From JBHGBB01 sp041946755 (GTDB taxonomy: Bacteria; UBP4; UBA4092; JAOAEQ01), in assembly GCA_041946755.1 (NCBI GenBank), contig JBHGBB010000234.1, forward strand, positions 1 through 5,333: a DNA stretch of 5,333 nt. The letters are read 5' to 3'. A program made the translations under genes and the position numbers. This document shows, in pieces, positions 1 through 5,333 of the stretch. The notes beneath the pieces were generated by a model that saw only the letters and a program-made list of their open reading frames with translations, was not told the DNA's origin and searched no databases. Numbering within the stretch: position 1 is the stretch's first letter; every line of letters starts with the position of its first letter.

Positions 1-450
1 CTTCAATCTCTTTTTGGATTTGGCGATTAGGTGGACGATAACTTCGGTATCAGTGGTTCCCGAAAAAATCGAGCCTTCAGTTTCCAATCGCGCGCGAACC
101 AGTTCACTATCAACCAGATTCCCGTTATGGGCAAGTGCTATTTCTCCTCGATGGGTCATAACGCAAATCGGCTGCGCATTCTGTAAATGGCTTTGGCCGG
201 TCGTAGAATAGCGAACGTGACCGATAGCGGTATTCCCGCGTAATGAGTTTAAAGTGCGTTCGTTATATATCTCTGAAACTAATCCCATGGAAATATGATG
301 ATGGAGTTCAGTTTCATCGCGGGAGACAATCCCCGCACTTTCTTGACCGCGATGCTGTAATGCATATAAGCCAAGATAGGTTATTTTCGATGCTTCCGGA
401 TAACCGGCTACCCCGAAAACACCACACGATTCTTTTAGTGATTTATACAT
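1..450 (-). CDS. purF: Amidophosphoribosyltransferase PurF, N-terminal 150 codons (3' end outside window)
   Basis: Catalyses the first committed step of purine synthesis, PRPP plus glutamine to 5-phosphoribosylamine, in the cytoplasm. The frame is open from the ATG at 450-448 to the window edge with no stop, so the gene is cut there. What is visible is most of the Ntn-type glutaminase domain. A short leader of eight residues (MYKSLKES) precedes CGVFGV, so the catalytic Cys is residue 9 and would be exposed by propeptide removal, as in the Bacillus enzyme and unlike E. coli, where Cys follows Met directly. Further family motifs are LQHRGQESAGIV (31-42), GHVRYSTTG (77-85), HNGNL (108-112) and TTDTE (132-136). 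The phosphoribosyltransferase domain and any Fe-S ligands lie outside. It starts 61 nt after the purL stop, probably in the same transcript. No clear Shine-Dalgarno precedes the ATG, only a purine-rich AGAATAAGA. Identity is very secure. Confidence 0.96.
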   Translation of the reverse strand, partial: MYKSLKESCGVFGVAGYPEASKITYLGLYALQHRGQESAGIVSRDETELHHHISMGLVSEIYNERTLNSLRGNTAIGHVRYSTTGQSHLQNAQPICVMTHRGEIALAHNGNLVDSELVRARLETEGSIFSGTTDTEVIVHLIAKSKKRLK

Positions 451-511
451 AGTTTTATATCTTATTCTAGTAATGAGAATGGAAAATATATTGCGTTATG
501 TTTGATTTTCT

Positions 512-2767
512 TTACATTTTTATTGCACTTCGATATGCTTCTACTAAATCCTTGACCGAGACTTCGATAAGGTTATCTCTTCTACCGCGGCCGCGTTCAC
601 TCAACCCCAGATGTAATCTGGTTTCACCGACTAAACCTAAAACCGTTATTGGTATCTGATATTTTACCATGATTTGTTCGAGTTGCGGCAGCTTACTTTC
701 TGCTATTGATACGATAATCCGAGACTGCGATTCGCTAAATAGTGAAGATGAAGGTGCAAATCTTTTTGGCGGTAAATTCACAGTTGCGCCGATATTCCCG
801 GCAATACAGCTTTCGGCAATAGCGACCGCTATTCCACCTTCAGCGCAATCATGGGCACTATTTATAATTCCTTTATTAATAGCAGTTAAAACCAATTTCT
901 GTAACGCTCGTTCGACGCCTAAATCGAGTTGCGGCGGTTGCCCGGCAATCCGGTGATGCATTACTTTTAAATATTCGCTACCGCCAAGTTCATCATAGGT
1001 TTCGCCTAATAGAACGATATAATCCGCTTCATTTTTAAATCCCATCGCGATACAATCCGCATGAGTAGAATGCTTATTTTCAATCAATCCCAACATGCCG
1101 ATTACCGGAGTAGGGTAGATGGGTTCCCCTTCAGTTTCATTATAGAAACTTACATTGCCACCGGTAACCGGAGTAGACAACGCTTTACACGCTTCCGATA
1201 TTCCTGCTGCCGTTTCGATAAACTGCCACATCACTTCCGGTTTCTCTGGATTCCCGAAATTTAAACAGTCGGTGATTGCGATCGGAGTCGCTCCGACACA
1301 AACTACGTTTCGCGCCGCTTCCGCGACGGCTATTTTCCCGCCTAGATTCGGATTGAGGTAACAATATCGGCCATTTCCGTCTGTAGTAAGTGCAATGGAT
1401 TTGGTGGTATCTTTAAGTCGTAATACCGCGGCATCTCCCTGGTTGGGTAATACAATGGTATTGGTTCTTACCATATGGTCATATTGTTCATATACCCAAT
1501 GCTTGCTTCCGATATTCGGTGAATTCAGTAGTTGCAAGAGAACGTGGTTATAATCTTTCGGTTCTTTTAATTTAGCAGGATTAAATGATTGTAGCTTATC
1601 GATATCTTTGGGCTTCTTTGCCGGCCGGTTATATTTCGGGGCGCTATCAGTCAACGATAATACCGGAATCTCGGCAACGGTTTTCCCTTCATCTTTAACT
1701 CGCATCATCCCATCGGTAGTAACTTTTCCGATTACCACTGCTTCTAAATCCCATTTATCGAATATTTGTTTGATTTTCTGTTCATATCCTTTTTTGCCGC
1801 AGATAAGCATACGTTCTTGCGATTCGGAGAGCATAACCTCATAAGGAGTCATGCCGGTCGCCCGGCGCGGGACTTTCGCAACATCGATTTCGATACCGCT
1901 GCTGCCTTTCGCCGGCATTTCGCAACTTGAACAGGTTAATCCTGCCGCGCCCATATCCTGGATTCCGACGATATAATCTTTCTGCATCAATTCCAGGCAT
2001 GCTTCTAACAGCAGCTTTTCCATAAACGGGTCACCGACTTGCACCGATGGCCGGTCTTCTTGAGAGTGCTCATCCAATTCTTCTGAGGCGAAGGTACATC
2101 CATGTATCCCATCGCGGCCGGTAGTCGACCCGACATATATGATCGGATTATCTTTTCCGCAGGCGATGGCTTTATAGATATTATCTACTTCGATAATACC
2201 GACGCTCATAGCGTTTACCAAACAATTATCCCGGTAGCAATCTTCAAAATACACTTCGCCCGCAACGGTGGGGATGCCCATACAATTCCCATATCCGGCG
2301 ATACCGGCGACCACACCGGATAATAAATGTTTCGATTTCGTATCTTGCAATTCCCCGAACCGGAGCGAGTTTAACGACGCAATCGGTCGCGCTCCCATGG
2401 TAAAGATATCCCGGATAATCCCACCGACGCCAGTCGCCGCGCCTTGATACGGTTCTACCGCTGAAGGATGATTATGCGACTCGATTTTCATGACTATGGC
2501 TAACCCATTGCCAATATCGATTATTCCGGCGTTTTCTCCCGGCCCTTGCAGGATTCGAGGGCCTTTAGTCGGGAACTTTTTCAGATGGATTCGCGAGCTT
2601 TTATAGCTGCAATGTTCCGACCACATCACCGAATATATTCCCAGTTCGGTAATCGTCGGAGTTCGACCGAGAATATCGACTATCTTTTGATATTCGGATT
2701 TGGTTAGACCATGGCGTTCAATTAATTCCGGGGTAATATTAGTAGTAGTAGTATCTTTGCATCGCAT
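512..2767 (-). CDS. purL: Phosphoribosylformylglycinamidine synthase II, small-type PurL (751 aa)
   Basis: ATP-dependent synthetase subunit that converts FGAR to FGAM, using ammonia delivered by PurQ through a complex with PurS. The length fits the small PurL family (about 720-750 residues). Motifs in order: WSEHCSYK (49-56, active-site His52), LQGPGENAG (73-81), KIESHNHPS (94-102), GAATGVGGIIRD (109-120), the IQDMGAAGLTCSSCE glycine-rich stretch near 265-280, TTDGNGRYCYLNP near 465, GGNVSFYNE near 540 and HDCAEGG near 640. Both AIRS-like halves are present and uninterrupted. The start is forced: an in-frame TAA lies at 2788-2786, only ATA could start between it and the ATG, and the next Met (48) is inside the conserved WSEHC region. 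No Shine-Dalgarno is visible, unlike purS and purQ. Residues 6-9 are four threonines encoded by four ACT codons. The gene follows the hairpin-rich gap after purQ and precedes purF by 61 nt. Confidence 0.98.
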   Translation of the reverse strand: MRCKDTTTTNITPELIERHGLTKSEYQKIVDILGRTPTITELGIYSVMWSEHCSYKSSRIHLKKFPTKGPRILQGPGENAGIIDIGNGLAIVMKIESHNHPSAVEPYQGAATGVGGIIRDIFTMGARPIASLNSLRFGELQDTKSKHLLSGVVAGIAGYGNCMGIPTVAGEVYFEDCYRDNCLVNAMSVGIIEVDNIYKAIACGKDNPIIYVGSTTGRDGIHGCTFASEELDEHSQEDRPSVQVGDPFMEKLLLEACLELMQKDYIVGIQDMGAAGLTCSSCEMPAKGSSGIEIDVAKVPRRATGMTPYEVMLSESQERMLICGKKGYEQKIKQIFDKWDLEAVVIGKVTTDGMMRVKDEGKTVAEIPVLSLTDSAPKYNRPAKKPKDIDKLQSFNPAKLKEPKDYNHVLLQLLNSPNIGSKHWVYEQYDHMVRTNTIVLPNQGDAAVLRLKDTTKSIALTTDGNGRYCYLNPNLGGKIAVAEAARNVVCVGATPIAITDCLNFGNPEKPEVMWQFIETAAGISEACKALSTPVTGGNVSFYNETEGEPIYPTPVIGMLGLIENKHSTHADCIAMGFKNEADYIVLLGETYDELGGSEYLKVMHHRIAGQPPQLDLGVERALQKLVLTAINKGIINSAHDCAEGGIAVAIAESCIAGNIGATVNLPPKRFAPSSSLFSESQSRIIVSIAESKLPQLEQIMVKYQIPITVLGLVGETRLHLGLSERGRGRRDNLIEVSVKDLVEAYRSAIKM

Positions 2768-2798
2768 ATGAGTTATTGTGATATATTAGATTGAATTA

Positions 2799-2804
2799 AT
2801 TATA
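2799..2804 (-). promoter_or_regulatory. Possible -10 element upstream of purL
   Basis: A perfect TATAAT on the minus strand 31 nt upstream of the purL ATG. The best -35 candidates at 17-18 nt spacing (TAGTTT or TTAGTT) are poor, and there is no extended TGn. In DNA this AT-rich a chance match is quite likely, so this is only a candidate for a separate purL-purF promoter. Confidence 0.25.
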
Positions 2805-2956
2805 GTTATTGATATATGGTAAAACTAATTGTTTAAACCAACCTGGTTTGTTACAACCTCCGGGGTGTAGAGTAAACAATAATGAAATACTTACTCTTCA
2901 TCCAAGAAAAACAAACCATTTAAAATAAGTTCTGAAGATATTATTTAATGGAATTG

Positions 2957-2985
2957 AACCCGAATTGGTCGGACCAATTCGGGTT
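2957..2985. repeat. Perfect inverted repeat A (14-bp arms, 1-nt centre)
   Basis: Arms are AACCCGAATTGGTC (2957-2970) and its exact complement at 2972-2985, with a single G between. In RNA it would form about 13 bp closed by a tight loop. The outer ten bases, AACCCGAATT, align with those of the next three perfect repeats, and the preceding ATTG is shared with repeat B. It is 8 nt shorter inside than the others, with 9 nt rather than 17 between the 10-nt arms. Confidence 0.9.
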
Positions 2986-3009
2986 AGACTACATTATTGT
3001 AACCCATTG

Positions 3010-3046
3010 AACTTGAATTATATGGAAATTCCATATAATTCAAGTT
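3010..3046. repeat. Perfect inverted repeat B (18-bp arms, 1-nt centre)
   Basis: AACTTGAATTATATGGAA (3010-3027) is exactly complementary to 3029-3046, with one A between: 36 of 37 bases pair. The segment ATTGAACTTGAATT (3006-3019) is a near copy of ATTGAACCCGAATT at 2953-2966. The CC-to-TT difference is matched by GG-to-AA in the opposite arm. Confidence 0.92.
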
Positions 3047-3070
3047 AATTATTTATAACCACTGATGACA

Positions 3071-3101
3071 AATTATAATATCAATTGAAATTATTATAGT
3101 T
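3071..3101. repeat. Weaker hairpin C (10-bp stem with one G-T pair)
   Basis: AATTATAATA (3071-3080) pairs with TATTATAGTT (3092-3101) with one G-T wobble, around an 11-nt loop containing CAATTGA. It lacks the GAATT stem of the main family. Being made almost only of A and T it could arise by chance, but its position between repeats B and D and its loop motif make it worth recording. Confidence 0.5.
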
Positions 3102-3109
3102 AATAACAT

Positions 3110-3146
3110 AAGTTGAATTTTTCGCCAATGGACAAAAATTCAACTT
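3110..3146. repeat. Perfect inverted repeat D (13-bp arms, 11-nt loop)
   Basis: AAGTTGAATTTTT (3110-3122) is exactly complementary to 3134-3146. The loop is CGCCAATGGAC. The distance between the outer 10-nt arms is 17 nt, the same as in repeats B and E. The third base of the arm is G where B has C, and the opposite arm has the matching C. Confidence 0.9.
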
Positions 3147-3166
3147 GGTTGGCTATTATCCCTTTT

Positions 3167-3184
3167 AGTAAATACCTATATACT
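3167..3184. repeat. Imperfect hairpin F
   Basis: AGTAAATACCTATATACT folds as AGTA/TACT, one A-A mismatch, then ATA/TAT around CC. It is short and AT-rich, with no clear relation to the GAATT family. Confidence 0.3.
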
Positions 3185-3215
3185 TTATGTTTCATTGCAA
3201 TAATTAGGGTTATGT

Positions 3216-3260
3216 ATTGATGTTGAATTAAGCTCCAATAGAACTTAATTCAACATCAAT
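3216..3260. repeat. Perfect inverted repeat E (17-bp arms, 11-nt loop), just after purQ
   Basis: ATTGATGTTGAATTAAG (3216-3232) is exactly complementary to 3244-3260. The loop is CTCCAATAGAA. It lies 21 nt downstream of the purQ stop. Its core (3220-3256) is 37 nt with a 17-nt inner segment like B and D. On the minus strand the stem is followed by ACATAACCC, not a T-run, so an intrinsic terminator is unlikely. It could instead protect the 3' end of a purSQ transcript. Confidence 0.92.
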
Positions 3261-3281
3261 TATAATACTGGATTAAATCTA

Positions 3282-4004
3282 TTAATCGTTACTCGCATTA
3301 CACTGATATAACTTTGCAGTGAAACTATGGATAATCGAGTCGAAAATCAGTTTCCCATCCGATGAACCGAGTATCGGTTCGGAACACCGTTCCGGATGCG
3401 GCATGAGACCAAACACATTCTTTTCCCGATTACAAATCCCAGCGATATTATCCAAAGACCCATTCGGATTCGAATGGGGGGTAACCATTCCATCCGGTTC
3501 GCAATACCGGAAAATAATTTGATGATGTTCGAGCAATTCCTGATACCCGGTATCGTCGAGATAATAATTTCCTTCACCATGGGCAATCGGGATTTTTAAG
3601 ACTTGCTCCGGCTGTAATAAATTGGTAAATGGGGTATCGGTATTTTCCGTTCGTAGATGAATATATTTACAGATAAACTGGAGTGAATTATTGCGGCGCA
3701 TCGCTCCGGGTAATAATCCCGCTTCCAGCAAAATTTGGAACCCATTACAAATACCGATTACCTTTCCGCCGTCATGCGCGAATTTAATTACCGATTTCAT
3801 AATCGGGGAGAATCGGGCAATCGCTCCGGTTCTTAAATAATCCCCATAACTGAACCCACCGGGAAGGATAATCAAATCGCAGTTATGCAACGAAATCTCT
3901 TTATGCCAAATTGCGATTGTTTCTTGGTTCAACACTTTCTGACTTACATGGAGACAATCATGATCGCAATTAGAGCCGGGAAATATTACTACTCCTATTT
4001 TCAT
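3282..4004 (-). CDS. purQ: Phosphoribosylformylglycinamidine synthase I, glutaminase subunit PurQ (240 aa)
   Basis: Class I glutamine amidotransferase that hydrolyses glutamine and passes ammonia to PurL for FGAM formation. The protein starts MKIGVVIFPGSNCDHD, typical of the family. It carries LPGGFSYGDYLRTGAIA (47-63), the nucleophile elbow GICNGFQ with Cys86, and the C-terminal MPHPER with His203 and Glu205, so the Cys-His-Glu triad is complete. The length of 240 is slightly above the usual ~225, with the extra residues mainly at the C-terminus after the HPER motif. The ATG at 4004-4002 is set by a strong Shine-Dalgarno, GAGGAG, 7 nt upstream. It lies 27 nt after the purS stop, so co-transcription and probably translational coupling with purS are likely. 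The next gene, purL, is 514 nt away, which is wide for this operon. Confidence 0.98.
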   Translation of the reverse strand: MKIGVVIFPGSNCDHDCLHVSQKVLNQETIAIWHKEISLHNCDLIILPGGFSYGDYLRTGAIARFSPIMKSVIKFAHDGGKVIGICNGFQILLEAGLLPGAMRRNNSLQFICKYIHLRTENTDTPFTNLLQPEQVLKIPIAHGEGNYYLDDTGYQELLEHHQIIFRYCEPDGMVTPHSNPNGSLDNIAGICNREKNVFGLMPHPERCSEPILGSSDGKLIFDSIIHSFTAKLYQCNASND

Positions 4005-4011
4005 AACAAAA

Positions 4012-4017
4012 CTCCTC
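4012..4017 (-). promoter_or_regulatory. purQ Shine-Dalgarno
   Basis: GAGGAG on the minus strand, separated from the purQ ATG by 7 nt. It fixes the start of purQ and lies in the 27-nt purS-purQ spacer. Confidence 0.85.
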
Positions 4018-4031
4018 TAGGTCCTCAACTC

Positions 4032-4277
4032 CTATTTTTCGATATCGAATGTATAGTCTTCAATCACCGGATTCGATAATAACTGATGACACATTTTATC
4101 TACCCGTTTCTGCAGTTCCTTTTTATTCTTTGATTCTACCTGGAGCTGGATGAACCGACCGACCCGAACCTCGGCTACCTCTTTGAATCCGAGCGAAGAT
4201 AACGCATGTTGAACCGCTCTTCCTTGCGGGTCTAGAACCGATTTCTTTAACGTTACATAGATATTTACTTTCGCCAT
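4032..4277 (-). CDS. purS: Phosphoribosylformylglycinamidine synthase subunit PurS (81 aa)
   Basis: Small, non-catalytic subunit that docks PurQ onto small-type PurL and is needed for ammonia transfer during FGAM synthesis. The 81 residues match the family length of about 80-85. Visible signatures are the N-terminal strand KVNIYVTLKKSVLDPQGRAV, where the LDPQG turn is characteristic, then the HALSSLGFKEVAEVRVGRF stretch and the C-terminal NPVIEDYTFDI. The ATG at 4277-4275 has a GGAGAG Shine-Dalgarno 7 nt upstream. It is the first pur gene in the window, 69 nt downstream of the kinase stop, and is followed closely by purQ. No PurR-like operator or riboswitch was recognised in front of it, and any promoter would have to lie in the 69-nt gap or inside the kinase gene. 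Confidence 0.97.
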   Translation of the reverse strand: MAKVNIYVTLKKSVLDPQGRAVQHALSSLGFKEVAEVRVGRFIQLQVESKNKKELQKRVDKMCHQLLSNPVIEDYTFDIEK

Positions 4278-4284
4278 TTTATTT

Positions 4285-4290
4285 CTCTCC
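4285..4290 (-). promoter_or_regulatory. purS Shine-Dalgarno
   Basis: GGAGAG on the minus strand, 7 nt before the purS ATG. It confirms that start and shows the organism uses anti-SD pairing for at least some genes. Confidence 0.8.
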
Positions 4291-4309
4291 TATATGAACT
4301 ATCGCTGCA

Positions 4310-4342
4310 TTCTTTGCGCCTTCTTAGCGACCTTTGCGGTTA
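4310..4342 (-). repeat. CGCAAAG-type short degenerate repeat between kinase gene and purS
   Basis: On the minus strand the segment begins AACCGCAAAGGTCGCTAAG and continues into a second CGCAAAG unit at 4319-4313. It is a degenerate series CGCAAAGG / CGCTAAGA / CGCAAAGA with a step of about 10-11 nt. It resembles a widespread family of short interspersed repeats (CCGCAAAGGCGCAAAGACG-like) that I recall from many environmental bacterial genomes; this is memory, not a search. It fills most of the spacer upstream of the purS ribosome site and lies directly after the kinase stop. Confidence 0.5.
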
Positions 4343-4346
4343 GCTT

Positions 4347-5333
4347 TTAAGCTTTTGCTTTTAATGGAATGGTAAATGAAAAGGTACTGCCTTTCTCCGG
4401 TTCAGACTCTACCCAGATTTTTCCCCCATGCGCTTCAACCGCAAGTTTACAGAAAGTTAACCCGAGTCCAGTATCAAATTTCTTACCCAGTTTTTTGGTT
4501 TCAACCTGCATAAATTTATCAAATATTTTATTTTGATATTCTTTCGGTATACCTTCCCCATTATCGATAACATTAATCTGCATTATCTTTTTCTGTTGAT
4601 CTACTGCTGCGGTAGTCGTAATCTGTCCTTTTTCGGAGTAGGTATGCTTAATAGCGTTACTAATCAAATTCGTTATCACACGATATAATAATCCTTTATC
4701 TGCTTCAAGGTCCGGTAAATCTTCAGGAATATCCATTCGTAAAGTTTTCTTTTCCGGGTCTGCAAGGACTTTTAATCCATTGATGTTCTGTTCCACAATT
4801 TCGCGGATGGGAAACGTTTCATATTTCAGTTTCAATTGCCCATCTTCCATCCGACTGATGTCCAGAAGGTTCGCAATCATATTTAGCAGGTATTCGCTAT
4901 TCCGAAATGCCGCAGTTAATGATTCCAGCTGTTTATCAGTCAGTTCACCAAGCAATTTAGCGGTTACAATCCTTAAATACCCCATGATTGCAGTCAACGG
5001 ATTCTTAAGATCGTGGACAATCATATGGGTTAATCCATCTTTCATCCGGTCGAGAGCGATTAACTGTTCATTCTTTTCCGCAACGGTACGATAACTTTGT
5101 TCTAATTGATCATAGAGATGTTTAATCCGTAATAATGATTTAACCCGGGTGAACAACTCCTCCTTATTAAACGGCTTGGAAATGAAATCATCAGCGCCAG
5201 ATTCGATTCCTTTAATCTTATCTTCAACATCCTGCAATGCCGTTACCATGACAATAGGAATAAATTGCGTTTTGGGATTGTTTTTTAGTCGTCGGCATAC
5301 TTCATACCCATCTATCCCCGGCATCATTACATC
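4347..5333 (-). CDS. REC-HisKA-HATPase hybrid sensor histidine kinase, C-terminal 328 codons (5' end outside window)
   Basis: Two-component signalling protein with a receiver domain ahead of a complete kinase core. The gene runs off the right edge. The first visible codon, GAT at 5333-5331, is almost certainly the phospho-acceptor Asp in the usual D-V-MMPGIDGYEV context, so the internal ATG at 5327 is not the start. Counting from that Asp as 1, the receiver shows T31 (IVMVTA) and K53 (DDFISKPF), then a linker of about 30 residues that is likely coiled coil. The H-box is VHDLKNPL with phospho-His107. The ATPase part has the N-box TNLISNAIKHT (N226), G1 DNGEGIP (257-263), an F-box-like FDKFMQ and G2 GLGLTFCKLA (289-298). 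No membrane segment is visible, so it is probably cytoplasmic. Its input, partner and any link to the pur genes are unknown. It ends 69 nt before purS. Confidence 0.93.
   Translation of the reverse strand, partial: DVMMPGIDGYEVCRRLKNNPKTQFIPIVMVTALQDVEDKIKGIESGADDFISKPFNKEELFTRVKSLLRIKHLYDQLEQSYRTVAEKNEQLIALDRMKDGLTHMIVHDLKNPLTAIMGYLRIVTAKLLGELTDKQLESLTAAFRNSEYLLNMIANLLDISRMEDGQLKLKYETFPIREIVEQNINGLKVLADPEKKTLRMDIPEDLPDLEADKGLLYRVITNLISNAIKHTYSEKGQITTTAAVDQQKKIMQINVIDNGEGIPKEYQNKIFDKFMQVETKKLGKKFDTGLGLTFCKLAVEAHGGKIWVESEPEKGSTFSFTIPLKAKA

Larger units (their letters stand above)
2768..3281. other. 514-nt AT-rich purQ-purL intergenic region rich in inverted repeats
   Basis: No convincing gene lies in this stretch on either strand. 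It is clearly more AT-rich than the flanking genes. It carries four perfect inverted repeats of one family, at 2957-2985, 3010-3046, 3110-3146 and 3216-3260, plus two weaker hairpins at 3071-3101 and 3167-3184. A small 6-bp one (AAACCA/TGGTTT) lies at 2835-2849. The purL-proximal end contains a possible -10 box. No T-run follows any of the hairpins on the minus strand, so the region does not look like a conventional terminator, and it does not match a riboswitch I know. Confidence 0.8.

Noticed and set aside
2741..2752. (ACT)4 run encoding Thr6-Thr9 of PurL as a phase-variable microsatellite.
   Set aside because: It has only four units of three bases, so length change would not shift the frame, and it lies in the variable N-terminal tail.
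2851..2901. A 16-codon minus-strand frame (ATG at 2901-2899, TAA at 2853-2851) in the purQ-purL gap.
   Set aside because: No ribosome site, no recognisable peptide features, and frames this short are expected by chance.
3216..3260. Hairpin E as an intrinsic terminator of purSQ.
   Set aside because: The stem is AT-rich and followed by ACATAACCC on the transcribed strand rather than a T-run; on the plus strand there is no T-run either.
2768..3281. Purine or PRPP riboswitch, CRISPR array or insertion sequence remnant in the gap.
   Set aside because: No known riboswitch core was recognised. The repeats are palindromes that differ from each other, without identical repeats and unique spacers. 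No transposase fragment or terminal repeats framing the gap were found.
4780..5094. 104-codon plus-strand open frame.
   Set aside because: It lies wholly antisense to the kinase core, which has every expected motif; the plus-strand translation resembles no family.
5325..5327. ATG at 5327 as the true start of the kinase gene.
   Set aside because: The frame continues upstream with Asp-Val, placing the phospho-acceptor Asp just before MMPG; starting at 5327 would cut the receiver domain in half.

Overview
The window is bacterial and contains most of a de novo purine biosynthesis operon, all on the minus strand. In transcription order, from high to low coordinates, it holds a REC-histidine kinase gene cut by the right edge (5333-4347), purS (4277-4032), purQ (4004-3282), a 514-base AT-rich gap (3281-2768), purL (2767-512), and the first 150 codons of purF, cut by the left edge (450-1). 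I see no plus-strand gene. Coding DNA looks moderately AT-rich and the purQ-purL gap much more so. The purS-purQ-purL-purF order with a small (751-residue) PurL is the three-component arrangement known from Bacillus-type bacteria and many other phyla. It differs from the single ~1300-residue PurL of Escherichia coli. I cannot name the organism. A CGCAAAG-type interspersed repeat in front of purS resembles repeats I recall from environmental and uncultured-lineage genomes, but this is weak evidence.

The metabolic genes work together. PurF makes phosphoribosylamine, the first committed intermediate. PurQ releases ammonia from glutamine, PurL uses it with ATP to convert FGAR to FGAM, and PurS bridges PurQ and PurL. 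All key catalytic motifs visible are intact. purS and purQ have clear Shine-Dalgarno sequences at good spacing, whereas purL and purF have none that I can recognise. The kinase gene upstream is complete in its catalytic parts but lacks the start of its receiver domain. Nothing in the sequence ties it functionally to purine synthesis.

The most unusual part is the purQ-purL gap. It holds a row of inverted repeats, four of which are perfect and belong to one family. Each has an outer 10-bp stem ending in GAATT on the left arm and AATTC on the right. The stems differ from copy to copy, yet every change on one arm is matched by its complement on the other. Three of the four have exactly 17 nt between the 10-nt arms, and two share the loop motif CCAATNGA. 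This pattern of covariation suggests a repeated structured element, in RNA or cruciform DNA, rather than a run of random AT-rich palindromes. None is followed by a T-run, so they do not look like ordinary intrinsic terminators.
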